Shown: positions 50,515-58,995 of the stretch, one piece after another
Layout of the letters: each line of letters starts with the position of its first letter
Position numbering within the stretch: the stretch's first letter is position 1
NCBI GenBank assembly: GCA_937915375.1
Contig: CALDMO010000043.1
Location: 62,001 to 126,000 of the forward strand
Source: an uncultured Marvinbryantia sp.
GTDB taxonomy: Bacteria; Bacillota; Clostridia; Lachnospirales; Lachnospiraceae
Direction: 5' to 3'
DNA: 64,000 nucleotides
Translations under genes and position numbers: made by a program
Notes under the pieces: generated by a model
Databases searched by the model: none
Told to the model about the DNA's origin: nothing
What the model saw: only the letters and a program-made list of their open reading frames with translations

Positions 50515-50787
50515 GTGGCAAGATTGATGAACATAGGGTTCGGCAATGTGGTGAATACCGCAAAGATCATTGCTGTGGTCGGGCCGGAGGCGGCGCCGGT
50601 GAAACGTATGGTGCAGAACGCCAGACAGCTTGGCAAAGTGATTGACGCTACGCAGGGGAGACGCACGAAGTCTGTGATCGTGACGGAAGATGATTTTATC
50701 GTGCTTTCCGCATTGCAGCCGGACACGTTGGTGAAACGGTTTAATTTGAATTTAGAGGATATGAAAGGGGATACGGATGAAGCATAA
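50515..50787 (+). CDS. remA: Extracellular matrix regulator RemA-like (DUF370)
   Basis: 90 residues. 'MNIGFGNVVNTAKIIAVVGP' and 'DATQGRRTKSVIVTEDDFIVLSAL' (read in two parts) match RemA/YlzA, a DNA-binding ring-forming regulator of biofilm and osmoregulation genes in Bacillus subtilis. GTG start with AGGTGGGAAAACA upstream. Overlaps the start of gmk by eleven bases. Confidence 0.92.
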   Translation: MARLMNIGFGNVVNTAKIIAVVGPEAAPVKRMVQNARQLGKVIDATQGRRTKSVIVTEDDFIVLSALQPDTLVKRFNLNLEDMKGDTDEA

Positions 50788-51403
50788 AGGAATCTTGCTG
50801 ATCATCTCAGGGTTTGCAGGTACGGGAAAAGGAACATTGGTTTCTGCTCTGCGTGAAAAATATGATAATTATGCGCTGTCGGTTTCCGCGACTACGCGCA
50901 GACCGCGAAAAGGGGAGCAGGAAGGCGCTCATTATTTTTTCAAGACAAGAGAAGAATTTCAGCAGATGATCGCGCAGGAGGAATTGATCGAGCACGCGGA
51001 ATATGTGGGAAATTTTTATGGCACGCCGCGCGCGTACGTTGAACAGCAGATGGCGGCGGGAAAGGATGTCATTCTGGAAATTGAGATCCAGGGAGCGTTA
51101 AAGGTAAAAGAAAAATTCCCGGATACGCTGCTTCTGTTTCTGGTGCCGCCGAGTGCGGATGAACTGGAAGCGCGTCTGCGGGGACGGGGAACAGAGGATG
51201 AGGAGACAATCCGCAGGCGTCTTGGCCGTGCTGTTGAGGAAGCGCAGTATATTCCGCAGTACGATTACGTGATTGTGAATGATGAGATTGATGCATGCGC
51301 AGAGCGGACGCATGCGCTTATTCAGAGTGAACATTTCCGTACAAGCCGCAGCACAGAGTTTATCGCGGGACTGACAGAGGATCTGCAGAAGTTCCGTTCG
51401 TAA
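50777..51403 (+). CDS. gmk: Guanylate kinase
   Basis: 208 residues. P-loop 'GFAGTGKGT' (commonly GPSGxGKGT), GMP-binding 'SVSATTRRPRKGEQEGAHY', 'ILEIEIQGALKVK' and 'DYVIVNDEIDAC' are intact. Converts GMP to GDP. The P-loop variant Gly-Phe-Ala is slightly unusual but keeps Lys and Thr. Translationally coupled to remA. Confidence 0.95.
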   Translation: MKHKGILLIISGFAGTGKGTLVSALREKYDNYALSVSATTRRPRKGEQEGAHYFFKTREEFQQMIAQEELIEHAEYVGNFYGTPRAYVEQQMAAGKDVILEIEIQGALKVKEKFPDTLLLFLVPPSADELEARLRGRGTEDEETIRRRLGRAVEEAQYIPQYDYVIVNDEIDACAERTHALIQSEHFRTSRSTEFIAGLTEDLQKFRS

Positions 51404-51460
51404 GAAAAGCGCGCTGTTAAGACGGCAGTAAAAAATTCGTTGGAAAATATGTGAATCAGA

Positions 51461-51492
51461 CGGCGGCCGAATCTGCAAAAATTCGGCTGCCG
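51461..51492 (+). repeat. Intercistronic hairpin between gmk and rpoZ
   Basis: CGGCGGCCGAAT pairs with ATTCGGCTGCCG (one G-T), loop CTGCAAAA. No T-run follows, so it is more likely a processing or stability element than a terminator. Confidence 0.5.
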
Positions 51493-51534
51493 CAGAAAAT
51501 AAAAGTATATTATATATTTCAGGAGGAAAAATTT

Positions 51535-51840
51535 ATGTTACATCCATCTTATGCAGAATTAATGAAAGTAGTAAACAGTGATGTGGAAGACGGAGAAAAT
51601 CCGGTAGTCAGCAGTCGTTATTCAATTGTGCTTGCGACAGCAAAGCGCGCCAGACAGATCATTGACGGAAAGAAACCGATGTCTATGCCGAGCATTAACA
51701 AGCCGCTCAGCATTGCGATTGACGAGTTGAATAAAGGGCTTCTGAAAATTGAGCTGGGAGATGATACGGAGGAAGAGGAAGTAACCGAAGAGACCTTTTC
51801 TGAAGAAACGTCGGCAGAAGAGCCTGCAGCAGAAGAATAA
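51535..51840 (+). CDS. rpoZ: DNA-directed RNA polymerase omega subunit
   Basis: 101 residues. 'SRYSIVLATAKRARQI' and 'KPLSIAIDELNKGLL' are the omega signature helices that clamp the beta' subunit. The C-terminus is a long acidic Glu/Thr/Ser tail, common in Firmicutes. ATG 51535 follows CAGGAGGAAAAATTT. Position after gmk is the standard one. Confidence 0.93.
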   Translation: MLHPSYAELMKVVNSDVEDGENPVVSSRYSIVLATAKRARQIIDGKKPMSMPSINKPLSIAIDELNKGLLKIELGDDTEEEEVTEETFSEETSAEEPAAEE

Positions 51841-51876
51841 TATACTGCGCAGAGCGCAGGGCAGGAGGAATTGCCG

Positions 51877-52608
51877 GTGAAAAGAAGCAGAGAATACAGA
51901 GAAGTAAAAATGAGTTATTGTGTTTTAGCGGCAGCCTACGTGATTTTAGGCAGCGTGCTGCTGATCTGGCCGGATATTTCGGTGCGGACTTTTTGCTATG
52001 TTTTCGGTGTGGGTATGCTGATTTTTGGTCTGGCACATCTGATTTTATACTTTACCAAAGACAAAAGGCAGAGCCTGATGCAGATGAATATGGTAGCCGG
52101 AGTGGTCGGTATCGCGACAGGCGCGTATATTCTGATTAAAATGGAATATATGCTGGAGATTATTCCGTTTGCGCTTGGGATTGTAGCATTGCTCGGTGCA
52201 ATTGCCAAAATCGAGCATGCATTGGATTTGCGCAGTCTGGACTGTACGAAATGGTATGTTATGCTGATTGTTGCGCTTCTGTTATTGATTCTCGGCGCGC
52301 TTTTGGTGATCAATCCGTTTGAGGATATTGCTATTATTGAAAAGCTTATTGCCGTATCTCTGATCATCGACGGCTTTGGTAATCTGGCCGGTATTTTCTG
52401 GATTCAGCATCTGATTAAGTCGCTGGGGAAACCGCGCAAGAAAAAAGAGCACATTAAGACAGTAACGGCAGACGAGGTGGAAGAAATCAGTACGGACGGA
52501 CAGCAGTCGGCGGAAGATGATTTCGTAGAAGAAGAGATACAAACGGAAGCTACCGAGACGGGAGTATCTAAGATAAGTGTGTTCCCGGGAGAACGCAGCA
52601 AAAAGTAG
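51877..52608 (+). CDS. DUF308 (HdeD-like) membrane protein
   Basis: 243 residues, about six membrane helices in three hairpin-like repeats ('VILGSVLLIWPDISV', 'ATGAYILIKMEYM', 'LILGALLVINPFED'), then a charged cytoplasmic C-terminal tail from about 185 with many Glu/Thr. HdeD-type proteins are linked to acid stress in enterobacteria; the role here is unknown. I prefer GTG 51877 because AGGAGG (51863-51868) is eight bases away; TTG 51871 is too close. Runs straight into rimO. Confidence 0.82.
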   Translation: MKRSREYREVKMSYCVLAAAYVILGSVLLIWPDISVRTFCYVFGVGMLIFGLAHLILYFTKDKRQSLMQMNMVAGVVGIATGAYILIKMEYMLEIIPFALGIVALLGAIAKIEHALDLRSLDCTKWYVMLIVALLLLILGALLVINPFEDIAIIEKLIAVSLIIDGFGNLAGIFWIQHLIKSLGKPRKKKEHIKTVTADEVEEISTDGQQSAEDDFVEEEIQTEATETGVSKISVFPGERSKK

Positions 52609-52618
52609 GAGACAGAAC

Positions 52619-53956
52619 ATGAATGTATTATTCGTATCGCTGGGATGCGATAAAAATCTGGTAGATTCTGAGGTGATGTTGGGACTGCTTGAAAAACGGG
52701 GCTATCAGATGACAGATGATGAAACGCAGGCGGATATCATTGTTGTGAATACCTGTTGTTTTATCCATGACGCAAAAGAAGAAAGTATACAGACCATTTT
52801 GGAGATGGCGGAGCTACGCAAAAACGGAAACTGCCTGGCTCTGATCGTTACAGGCTGTCTGGCAGAACGTTATCGCGAGGAAATTACGGAGGAAATCGAG
52901 GAAGTAGATGCGGTTCTTGGAACAGCTACCTATGATAAGATTGTAGAAGCGATTGACGAGGCGCTCGCGGGAAAGAAATATCTGGAGTTTCAGGATACAG
53001 ACAGACTTCCGCTGCCGGAAGTAAAACGTATTGTAACGACTGGCGGTCATTATGCGCATTTGAAGATTGCCGAGGGATGTAATAAGCATTGTACGTACTG
53101 CATTATTCCGAAAATCCGCGGTAATTTCCGCAGTGTGCCGATGGAGCATCTTCTTGCCGAGGCTCAGCAGCTGGCTGACCAAGGCGTAAAAGAATTGATT
53201 TTAGTAGCGCAGGAGACGACGCTGTACGGTATAGATCTGTATGGCAAAAAGAGTCTGCATGTGCTTTTGAGAGAACTTTGTAAGATCAAGGGAATTCGCT
53301 GGATTCGTGTGCTATACTGTTATCCGGAAGAAATTTATGATGAACTGATTGAGACAATCCGCGACGAAAAGAAGATCTGTCACTATTTGGATTTGCCGAT
53401 TCAGCACGCGAGTGACCGTATCCTAAAACGGATGGGACGCCGCACTTCAAAAGAACAGCTGATTGGAATCATAGAAAAGCTCAGAAAAGAGATTCCTGAT
53501 ATTATACTCAGAACGACACTGATCAGTGGATTTCCGGGTGAAACGCAGGAGGATCACGAAGAACTGATGGAGTTTGTCGATACGATGGAATTTGACCGTC
53601 TTGGTGTATTTACCTACTCCAGAGAAGAGGATACGCCGGCAGCGCTTATGGATGAGCAGATTGATGAAGAGGTAAAAGAAGATCGTCGTGCGGAACTGAT
53701 GGAACTGCAGCAGGAGATTTCTTTTGAAAAGAATGACCAGATGGAAGGAAAGACGCTGACAGTTATGGTAGAAGGCTATCTGTCAGATGAAAATGTTTAT
53801 GTGGCGCGTACTTACGGTGATGCGCCGGGCATTGACGGTTATCTGTTTATCGAGACAGGAGAGACACTGGTAAGCGGCGACTTTGCAAAGGTAAGAGTTA
53901 CCGGAGCATTGGAATATGATTTGGTGGGGGTGTTGGAGCATGAATTTACCGAATAA
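52619..53956 (+). CDS. rimO: Ribosomal protein S12 methylthiotransferase
   Basis: 445 residues. UPF0004 domain ('MNVLFVSLGCDKNLVDSEVM', trimmed, and 'NTCCFIHDAKEES') with three cysteines for one cluster, radical SAM core with 'CNKHCTYCIIP', and a C-terminal TRAM domain. 'GCDKNLVDSE' and 'GTATYDKI' point to RimO, which methylthiolates Asp of S12, rather than MiaB. ATG 52619 follows TAGGAGACAGAAC. The 3' end overlaps pgsA by 17 bases. Confidence 0.93.
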   Translation: MNVLFVSLGCDKNLVDSEVMLGLLEKRGYQMTDDETQADIIVVNTCCFIHDAKEESIQTILEMAELRKNGNCLALIVTGCLAERYREEITEEIEEVDAVLGTATYDKIVEAIDEALAGKKYLEFQDTDRLPLPEVKRIVTTGGHYAHLKIAEGCNKHCTYCIIPKIRGNFRSVPMEHLLAEAQQLADQGVKELILVAQETTLYGIDLYGKKSLHVLLRELCKIKGIRWIRVLYCYPEEIYDELIETIRDEKKICHYLDLPIQHASDRILKRMGRRTSKEQLIGIIEKLRKEIPDIILRTTLISGFPGETQEDHEELMEFVDTMEFDRLGVFTYSREEDTPAALMDEQIDEEVKEDRRAELMELQQEISFEKNDQMEGKTLTVMVEGYLSDENVYVARTYGDAPGIDGYLFIETGETLVSGDFAKVRVTGALEYDLVGVLEHEFTE

Positions 53957-54485
53957 GCTTACAATTGCAAGAATGATTTTAATTATTCCGTTTGTAGTTT
54001 TGATGATGATGGGTGAATTCCAAACGACCCGCTATGTGGCGCTGGCAATCTTTATTATTGCCAGTGTGACAGACTGGTTTGACGGATATTTGGCCAGGAA
54101 AAACCATCTGGTGACGAATTTCGGAAAATTTATGGATCCATTGGCAGATAAGTTGCTGGTATGTTCGGCTATGATCTGTCTGGTGGCGGAGGGAAGCCTT
54201 CCGGCCTGGATCGTAATCATTATTATTAGCCGTGAATTTGTTATCAGCGGATTCAGATTGATCGCTTCTGACAATGGTATTGTGATCGCCGCTAGTTGGT
54301 GGGGGAAGTTTAAGACAACCGCACAGATGCTGATGATCATTTTGCTGATCCTGAATCTGGGTGAAAAAATGGCAGTGTTTGTTGTTCTGGAACAGATTTT
54401 CATATGGCTGGCATTGATTTTGACTGTGATTTCATTGATTGATTATATCATGAAGAATAAACAGGTCATTAATATGCAGGGATAA
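53940..54485 (+). CDS. pgsA: CDP-diacylglycerol--glycerol-3-phosphate 3-phosphatidyltransferase
   Basis: 181 residues with about four to five helices. 'NLPNKLTIARMILIIPFV' and the CDP-alcohol phosphotransferase motif with Asp residues in 'VTDWFDGYLARKNHLVTNFG' and 'KFMDPLADKL' are complete. Makes phosphatidylglycerol-phosphate at the membrane. ATG 53940 lies inside the rimO end with GGTGGGGGTGTTGGAGC upstream. rimO-pgsA-cinA order is common in Firmicutes. Confidence 0.94.
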   Translation: MNLPNKLTIARMILIIPFVVLMMMGEFQTTRYVALAIFIIASVTDWFDGYLARKNHLVTNFGKFMDPLADKLLVCSAMICLVAEGSLPAWIVIIIISREFVISGFRLIASDNGIVIAASWWGKFKTTAQMLMIILLILNLGEKMAVFVVLEQIFIWLALILTVISLIDYIMKNKQVINMQG

Positions 54486-54516
54486 TATACATGTACATAA
54501 TGAGTTAATATTTCAG

Positions 54517-54550
54517 GATATGCCGGATACAGGATTGTATTCGGCATATC
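54517..54550 (+). terminator. Long hairpin between pgsA and cinA
   Basis: A 14-bp stem (GATATGCCGGATAC with GTATTCGGCATATC, one G-T pair, 6-base loop). The following TTAAAATA is not a proper T-run, so it may be a weak terminator, an attenuator or a processing site. Confidence 0.5.
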
Positions 54551-54586
54551 TTAAAATACAGACAATACTTTCAGGAGGAAGAAAAC

Positions 54587-55822
54587 ATGGTAGTGGAACT
54601 GATTTCGGTTGGAACAGAAATTTTGCTGGGCAATATTGTAAATACGAATGCGGCATATTTGTCAGAAAAATGTGCGCAGCTGGGGCTCTCTCTTTTTTAT
54701 GAAACTTCGGTCGGTGACAATGAACAGCGCTTGACCAAGGTGCTGCAGACAGCGCTGGATCGTTCAGATATTGTGATCCTCTCTGGTGGTCTGGGACCGA
54801 CGCAGGATGATTTAACGAAAGAGATTGCGGCGAAAGTCTGCGGAAAAAAACTGGTAATGGACGAGCATTCCAGAGAACGGATACAGAATTATTTTACGAA
54901 CAGTAGGGCTGCAAAAATCACGGAAAATAATTGGAAACAGGCAATGGTGCCGGAGGGCTGTATTGTAGTGGATAATCACAATGGCACGGCGCCGGGAATT
55001 ATCATAGAAGTAAATGGGAAATCGGTGATTCTGCTTCCGGGGCCGCCAAACGAATTAAAGCCGATGTTCGAGCGGGACATTTTTCCGTACCTGAACCGTT
55101 TGCAGCCGGAAGTGATCTATTCTGTGATGGTGAAGCTGTGCGGACCGGGTGAGAGTGCGGTGGAAACACAGATTCGGGATCTGATTGATGTACAGACGAA
55201 TCCGACGATTGCTACTTACGCAAAAACCGGCGAGGTACATCTGCGCGTCACGGCCCAGGCATCTGATGAGGAAGCGGCAAAAGAATTGGTAAAGCCGATG
55301 GTAGAAGAGCTGAAGAGACGATTTGCGCGGGATATTTATACACTGGAAGAGCAGGTAACACTGGAGGAAGCAGTGCTTTCGCTTTTGCGGGAACGCGGCG
55401 AAACGCTGACTACGGCTGAGTCTTTGACGGGCGGGATGCTTTCTGCCCGTGTAACGAACGTCTCGGGCGCGTCCGAGGTATTGAAACAGGGGGTTGTGAC
55501 TTACTGTAATGAAGCAAAGGAGAAGCTTTTGCAGGTGAAAAAAGAGACGCTGGATGCATACGGCGCTGTCAGCGAACAGACCGCAAGAGAGATGGCAGAA
55601 AATGGAGCATCCCTGACAGGTGCGAATGCCTGCGTGGCACTGACCGGAAATGCGGGTCCGACAGCTTCCGAAGGAAAACCGGTAGGACTTGTCTATATTG
55701 CCTGCTGCTATCATGGAAAAACAGTAGTGAGGGAATTTCATTTTAACGGTGAGCGGGCAAAGATTCGCGAGTGGGCGGTGGTGAAAGGACTGACGCTGCT
55801 GCGTGAATGCGTGATTGGATAA
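54587..55822 (+). CDS. cinA: CinA-family nicotinamide mononucleotide deamidase-related protein
   Basis: 411 residues. N-terminal MoCF-binding-like domain ('ISVGTEILLGNIVNTNAAYL', 'ILSGGLGPTQDDLTKE', 'LPGPPNELKPMFE') and C-terminal CinA/PncC domain ('TTAESLTGGMLSARVTNVSG', 'ALTGNAGPTASEGKPVGLVY'). CinA proteins deamidate NMN and hydrolyse ADP-ribose, with a historical link to competence. TCAGGAGGAAGAAAAC precedes ATG. The C-terminal domain reads 'GNAGPTAS' where most have 'G.AGP'. Ends at a strong terminator. Confidence 0.94.
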   Translation: MVVELISVGTEILLGNIVNTNAAYLSEKCAQLGLSLFYETSVGDNEQRLTKVLQTALDRSDIVILSGGLGPTQDDLTKEIAAKVCGKKLVMDEHSRERIQNYFTNSRAAKITENNWKQAMVPEGCIVVDNHNGTAPGIIIEVNGKSVILLPGPPNELKPMFERDIFPYLNRLQPEVIYSVMVKLCGPGESAVETQIRDLIDVQTNPTIATYAKTGEVHLRVTAQASDEEAAKELVKPMVEELKRRFARDIYTLEEQVTLEEAVLSLLRERGETLTTAESLTGGMLSARVTNVSGASEVLKQGVVTYCNEAKEKLLQVKKETLDAYGAVSEQTAREMAENGASLTGANACVALTGNAGPTASEGKPVGLVYIACCYHGKTVVREFHFNGERAKIREWAVVKGLTLLRECVIG

Positions 55823-55837
55823 TTGATTTTTGACAGG

Positions 55838-55890
55838 ATACCCACAGGAGGATTTCAAGATAGGGAAACCTTCCTGTGGGTATTTTGTAT
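55838..55890 (+). terminator. Terminator after cinA
   Basis: ATACCCACAGGA pairs with TCCTGTGGGTAT (55838-55883, loop about 22 bases with further pairing), then TTTTGTATT. Confidence 0.8.
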
Positions 55891-55913
55891 TAGAAAATGG
55901 ATGAGATAGAAAG

Positions 55914-56204
55914 CTAATGTTTGCCGCGCATCTGCCGCAGCATGGTGATCATTCGGTCGATTTTTGCAGTTTCCTCTGCGCTTTTTCCCTGTTTCATGAC
56001 ATTGACGATCAGATCTGCTTCCTGGTCGGAAAAAGAGGTTCCGTTTGACTGTGACTGTTTGGCCGCTGCCATCAGAAAAGGCAGCAGATCATTTTGAGAT
56101 TTTCCTTTTCCCTGACGGGCAAACTGCATCAGCATCTGCAGTTTCGCATTGTCTATTCCTTTTAAAGAAGGATCATTCATCCATGAAAAATCATCTTGGG
56201 TCAT
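55914..56204 (-). CDS. Small helical protein, function unknown
   Basis: 96 residues, soluble, rich in Gln, Lys, Met and Asp. 'LKGIDNAKLQMLMQFARQGK' and 'FSDQEADLIVNVMKQGKSAEE' suggest a helical bundle. The ribosome site AGGAGAATATCAAT (read on the minus strand) is good and it follows the 109-residue protein by 15 bases, so the two form an operon. I do not recognise a family. Confidence 0.75.
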   Translation of the reverse strand: MTQDDFSWMNDPSLKGIDNAKLQMLMQFARQGKGKSQNDLLPFLMAAAKQSQSNGTSFSDQEADLIVNVMKQGKSAEETAKIDRMITMLRQMRGKH

Positions 56205-56219
56205 ATTGATATTCTCCTT

Positions 56220-56549
56220 TTACATATTTTGAATTTCTTGATACATTTTTAAAGTATTGATCAGATTTAATGCATGATCGAGCGATTGACGCTGCGTTTC
56301 GTTACAGTAGGCACGAATATCGTTTAAAATCTCTTCGCTGTTTGCAGAAGCAGTTTCCGCTGAACAGGCGCGGACGGGCTGATTATAATAGGTCATCAGA
56401 TTCTGCAATTCCAGTAGTTTTGCATAAAGGGACATTCCTTTCTGCATGGCAGGCGGCAGATAGGGAATAGCAGCTTTCATCATCTGAAGGTTACCGCCGT
56501 CGGCAATACGGTCAACAGCAGTCTGCGGCGTTGGTGTTATGTTTTCCAT
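56220..56549 (-). CDS. Small helical protein, function unknown
   Basis: 109 residues from ATG 56549; an in-frame TTG at 56561 is possible, but neither has a strong ribosome site. 'GNLQMMKAAIPYLPPAMQKG' and 'MSLYAKLLELQNLMTYY' are followed by a helical C-terminal half. It is the first of a two-gene minus-strand operon. The two proteins share composition and size but not clear sequence similarity. Unknown function; proximity to subtilases and the high-cysteine protein raises the possibility of a sporulation link, unproven. Confidence 0.7.
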   Translation of the reverse strand: MENITPTPQTAVDRIADGGNLQMMKAAIPYLPPAMQKGMSLYAKLLELQNLMTYYNQPVRACSAETASANSEEILNDIRAYCNETQRQSLDHALNLINTLKMYQEIQNM

Positions 56550-56665
56550 AAGCGTTCCCAAAGCTTTTTTCTATTTATATGCATGGATAGGGTTGTTCTA
56601 TGACAGAAATGACTTTTTGGTTCAGGAATCATAATATAATAAGGAATACAAATTGGGAGCTTGTG

Positions 56666-56833
56666 ATGAAAAGTCATATTGTAATAAATGGAAATGCTTT
56701 TTATGAGATAGATGAGGAATGTCTGAGAAAACAAGAGCAAGAGAGGAAAAAGCAGCAGGTAAAAAGAGAGGGAATGCGCGAGAATGCATGCAGTCAAAAA
56801 GGCGGCGGTGTTCAGAAAAACAGATTCGGATGA
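56666..56833 (+). CDS. Small charged protein, unknown
   Basis: 55 residues from ATG 56666, with GGGAG nine bases upstream, TATAAT at 56635-56640 and a strong terminator just after, which together make a complete small transcription unit. The product starts 'MKSHIVINGNAFYEIDEECL' and becomes Lys/Arg/Glu/Gln-rich. No function assigned. Confidence 0.6.
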   Translation: MKSHIVINGNAFYEIDEECLRKQEQERKKQQVKREGMRENACSQKGGGVQKNRFG

Positions 56834-56840
56834 TAAAAAA

Positions 56841-56867
56841 CCCGGCTCATAGAGCCGGGCTATTTTG
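56841..56867 (+). terminator. Terminator after the small charged protein
   Basis: CCCGGCT pairs with AGCCGGG, followed by CTATTTTGTTT; a run of A on the other side makes it possibly bidirectional with the minus-strand gene ending at 56923. Confidence 0.75.
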
Positions 56868-56922
56868 TTTGTCTGATCTGTCAGAAGGTTTTTACACCGC
56901 CTGGAACAGACTTTGCAAAAAT

Positions 56923-57162
56923 TTAGCAGAATCCACCGAAACCATTGTCGCCGCCGCAGCAGAACAGAAGCAGGAGAATCAGTAGGCAGCTATTATTGTT
57001 GTCGCAGCCATCGCCCCATTTAGAGCCGCCGCAGAAGATGCTCAGGATAACCAGCAGGTAAATAATAGAGCATGCACAGTCATTTCCGCCGAAGAAACCG
57101 CATCTGTTATTGTTTCTTTCTTCACATCCGCATCCGCAGTTTGTTGCTGTTAAATCACTCAT
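56923..57162 (-). CDS. High-cysteine, glycine/asparagine-rich small protein ('chorion class HCB' type)
   Basis: 79 residues with twelve or more cysteines. Begins 'MSDLTATNCGCGCEERNNNR', contains two hydrophobic stretches ('SIIYLLVILSIF', 'SCLLILLLLF') separated by Gly/Asn/Asp-rich turns and ends 'GGDNGFGGFC'. Such proteins are common in Clostridia under the label chorion class high-cysteine HCB protein 13, of unknown role. GGAGGTTCTACC precedes ATG 57162. Upstream CATAAAGT on the minus strand could be part of a sporulation-sigma -10 box. Confidence 0.8.
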   Translation of the reverse strand: MSDLTATNCGCGCEERNNNRCGFFGGNDCACSIIYLLVILSIFCGGSKWGDGCDNNNSCLLILLLLFCCGGDNGFGGFC

Positions 57163-57220
57163 GGTAGAACCTCCATAAATTTGCTTTACACTTCACTTTA
57201 TGCGAAAGGAGGCGGAAGTG

Positions 57221-58936
57221 TTACATTAAAGTTTCAAAAACACGATATAAATTTAAAGTACCATAACCCCATTCCCGGTTTGGGTAGAGGAGTGTATCCT
57301 GTCGGTTGGCGGCGCGCGTCAGATAATCCTTGACGGTTCGGTTTGTCATATTTCTCGGGAAAGGACGCCTGGCATTCCAATTCAAAAGAAGGGCTACAGC
57401 GCCGGCTGTGATTGCGCAGGCGGCGGAAGAACCGGTTTTTCGGATATATTTGTTTAGGGGCGGTAAGCCGGCTGCGCTGCTGACAGCAGGACCGTATACA
57501 TTGACGCCGGGCGCGGCGAAGTCTGGTTTAGAAGTTCCGGCACGGATCGGTCCACGGCTGGAATGGATGAAAAGATTGCCGGTATAAGCATCATAGGTGC
57601 TGACAGTCAGCATGGGATCGGAGGTGGAGGGAATGGTTAGAGTCGTGTAGGGATTGGGAGCAAGGAAAACGGTTCCGGATGAAATAAAGCTTTCCACGGG
57701 AAGCCACATATGATAAGAACCAAAGGAGGTTCCGCTGGCTGTGACACCGAGCCGCCAGATGCCGGGTGTCGGATTCTGGAAGCGCAGGGTGATCAGCTGA
57801 ACACCGGAGGCATATTCTGCAATCTCATAGGAAATTTCCAGTACCGTCTGCTCCGCCGTAAATGTCAGCGTGGTGCGGTAGCCGGGGCGCGGCGGGATAC
57901 GAGGAATGTTTTCACCTAAAGGAGAGGTGATGGAAACACCGAATAAATCCGGTGCTTCCGCCCAGATTTCCAGCATAAATCCGCGGGTGTTTTCCTCTAC
58001 GAGAATTTCTGCCGGGGCTGCGTCAAAAGAATTAGTCAGCGGCTGATAATAATGATGTGCCAGACCCGCTTCGTTTCCGGCAGCAACTGCGCCGAAACAG
58101 CCCAGATAATCCATGAGAAAGGAAAGCTGACGTTCTAGCGGGGCATTGCCGCTGTGATCACCTTGATTGGTTCCGAGTGCGATACAAAGAACCAGCGGCT
58201 GCTGCAGCTCTTTGGCGAGATTGAGAAGATAGTGGATTCCCATCATAATGTCCGTTTCCTGAAAGGCAGCGGCATTTTCCTGAATCAGAAAATAATTGCG
58301 AAGATTTTGTTTTGCGGGCTTGAGTTTTACCATAGCGATGGAAGCGCCTGGGGCGGCGCCGGTGAAATTTTCGGGAGTGTCCGCACTTCCGGCAGCGACA
58401 CCGGCTACAAAGGTACCGTGACCATTTTCATCGCGGGAAGGCACAATGCTGTAGGGATCATCAGAACGCAACGCACGGTTTAAATCAGTGATTGTATAGG
58501 CGGTTCCATAGCCGCAGTCATAGGGCGGTGCTTCCGATGGGATAGTCTGGTCCCAGATTCCGACGATACGGCTGCTGCCGTCTGCGCGGCGGAAGGCGCT
58601 GAGCGTATAGTCGATGCCGGTATCCAGAAAGCCGATCAATATATTTTCTCCTGTGTAGCCAAGAAACGGCTGATTCTGTACGCGCAGAATGCCGGATACT
58701 TCAAGACTGGCAGTGTCCAGAGGAGCAAAGAGTTTTGGAATCTGCGAGTAACGCACAAATTCCGGCAGTGGGCGGTTTAAAAGAGGAACGTGCAGCATAC
58801 CGAAGCGCGCGCCTAAAATCTGAGCACCGAGTGGTGAAAAAATGTTTAGAAAGGATTCGTCTGTTGTGCGGATCGGAAGGATCAGATCAAAATAATTTTC
58901 GGAATAAATTTTATCCTGAAGCGTTGGTTCTGTCAT
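57221..58936 (-). CDS. Subtilisin-family (S8) peptidase, Csp-like
   Basis: 571 residues without signal peptide. Catalytic Asp105 ('FLDTGIDY'), His173 ('NGHGTFVAG') and Ser504 in 'GSSAACAITAG', which replaces the usual GTSMA but keeps the serine. An insertion of about 130 residues (roughly 305-435), beta-rich, corresponds to the jelly-roll domain of Csp proteases that process germination enzymes in clostridial spores. The N-terminal 90 residues may be a prodomain. Most likely a Csp-type or related intracellular protease; whether active cannot be told from sequence, though the triad is complete. Divergent from a second S8 gene. Confidence 0.87.
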   Translation of the reverse strand: MTEPTLQDKIYSENYFDLILPIRTTDESFLNIFSPLGAQILGARFGMLHVPLLNRPLPEFVRYSQIPKLFAPLDTASLEVSGILRVQNQPFLGYTGENILIGFLDTGIDYTLSAFRRADGSSRIVGIWDQTIPSEAPPYDCGYGTAYTITDLNRALRSDDPYSIVPSRDENGHGTFVAGVAAGSADTPENFTGAAPGASIAMVKLKPAKQNLRNYFLIQENAAAFQETDIMMGIHYLLNLAKELQQPLVLCIALGTNQGDHSGNAPLERQLSFLMDYLGCFGAVAAGNEAGLAHHYYQPLTNSFDAAPAEILVEENTRGFMLEIWAEAPDLFGVSITSPLGENIPRIPPRPGYRTTLTFTAEQTVLEISYEIAEYASGVQLITLRFQNPTPGIWRLGVTASGTSFGSYHMWLPVESFISSGTVFLAPNPYTTLTIPSTSDPMLTVSTYDAYTGNLFIHSSRGPIRAGTSKPDFAAPGVNVYGPAVSSAAGLPPLNKYIRKTGSSAACAITAGAVALLLNWNARRPFPRNMTNRTVKDYLTRAANRQDTLLYPNREWGYGTLNLYRVFETLM

Positions 58937-58995
58937 GTTATTCTCTCTTTTTCATAGATTTTATATAGTATTCTATATGTATTCGGGAGGCGTTT

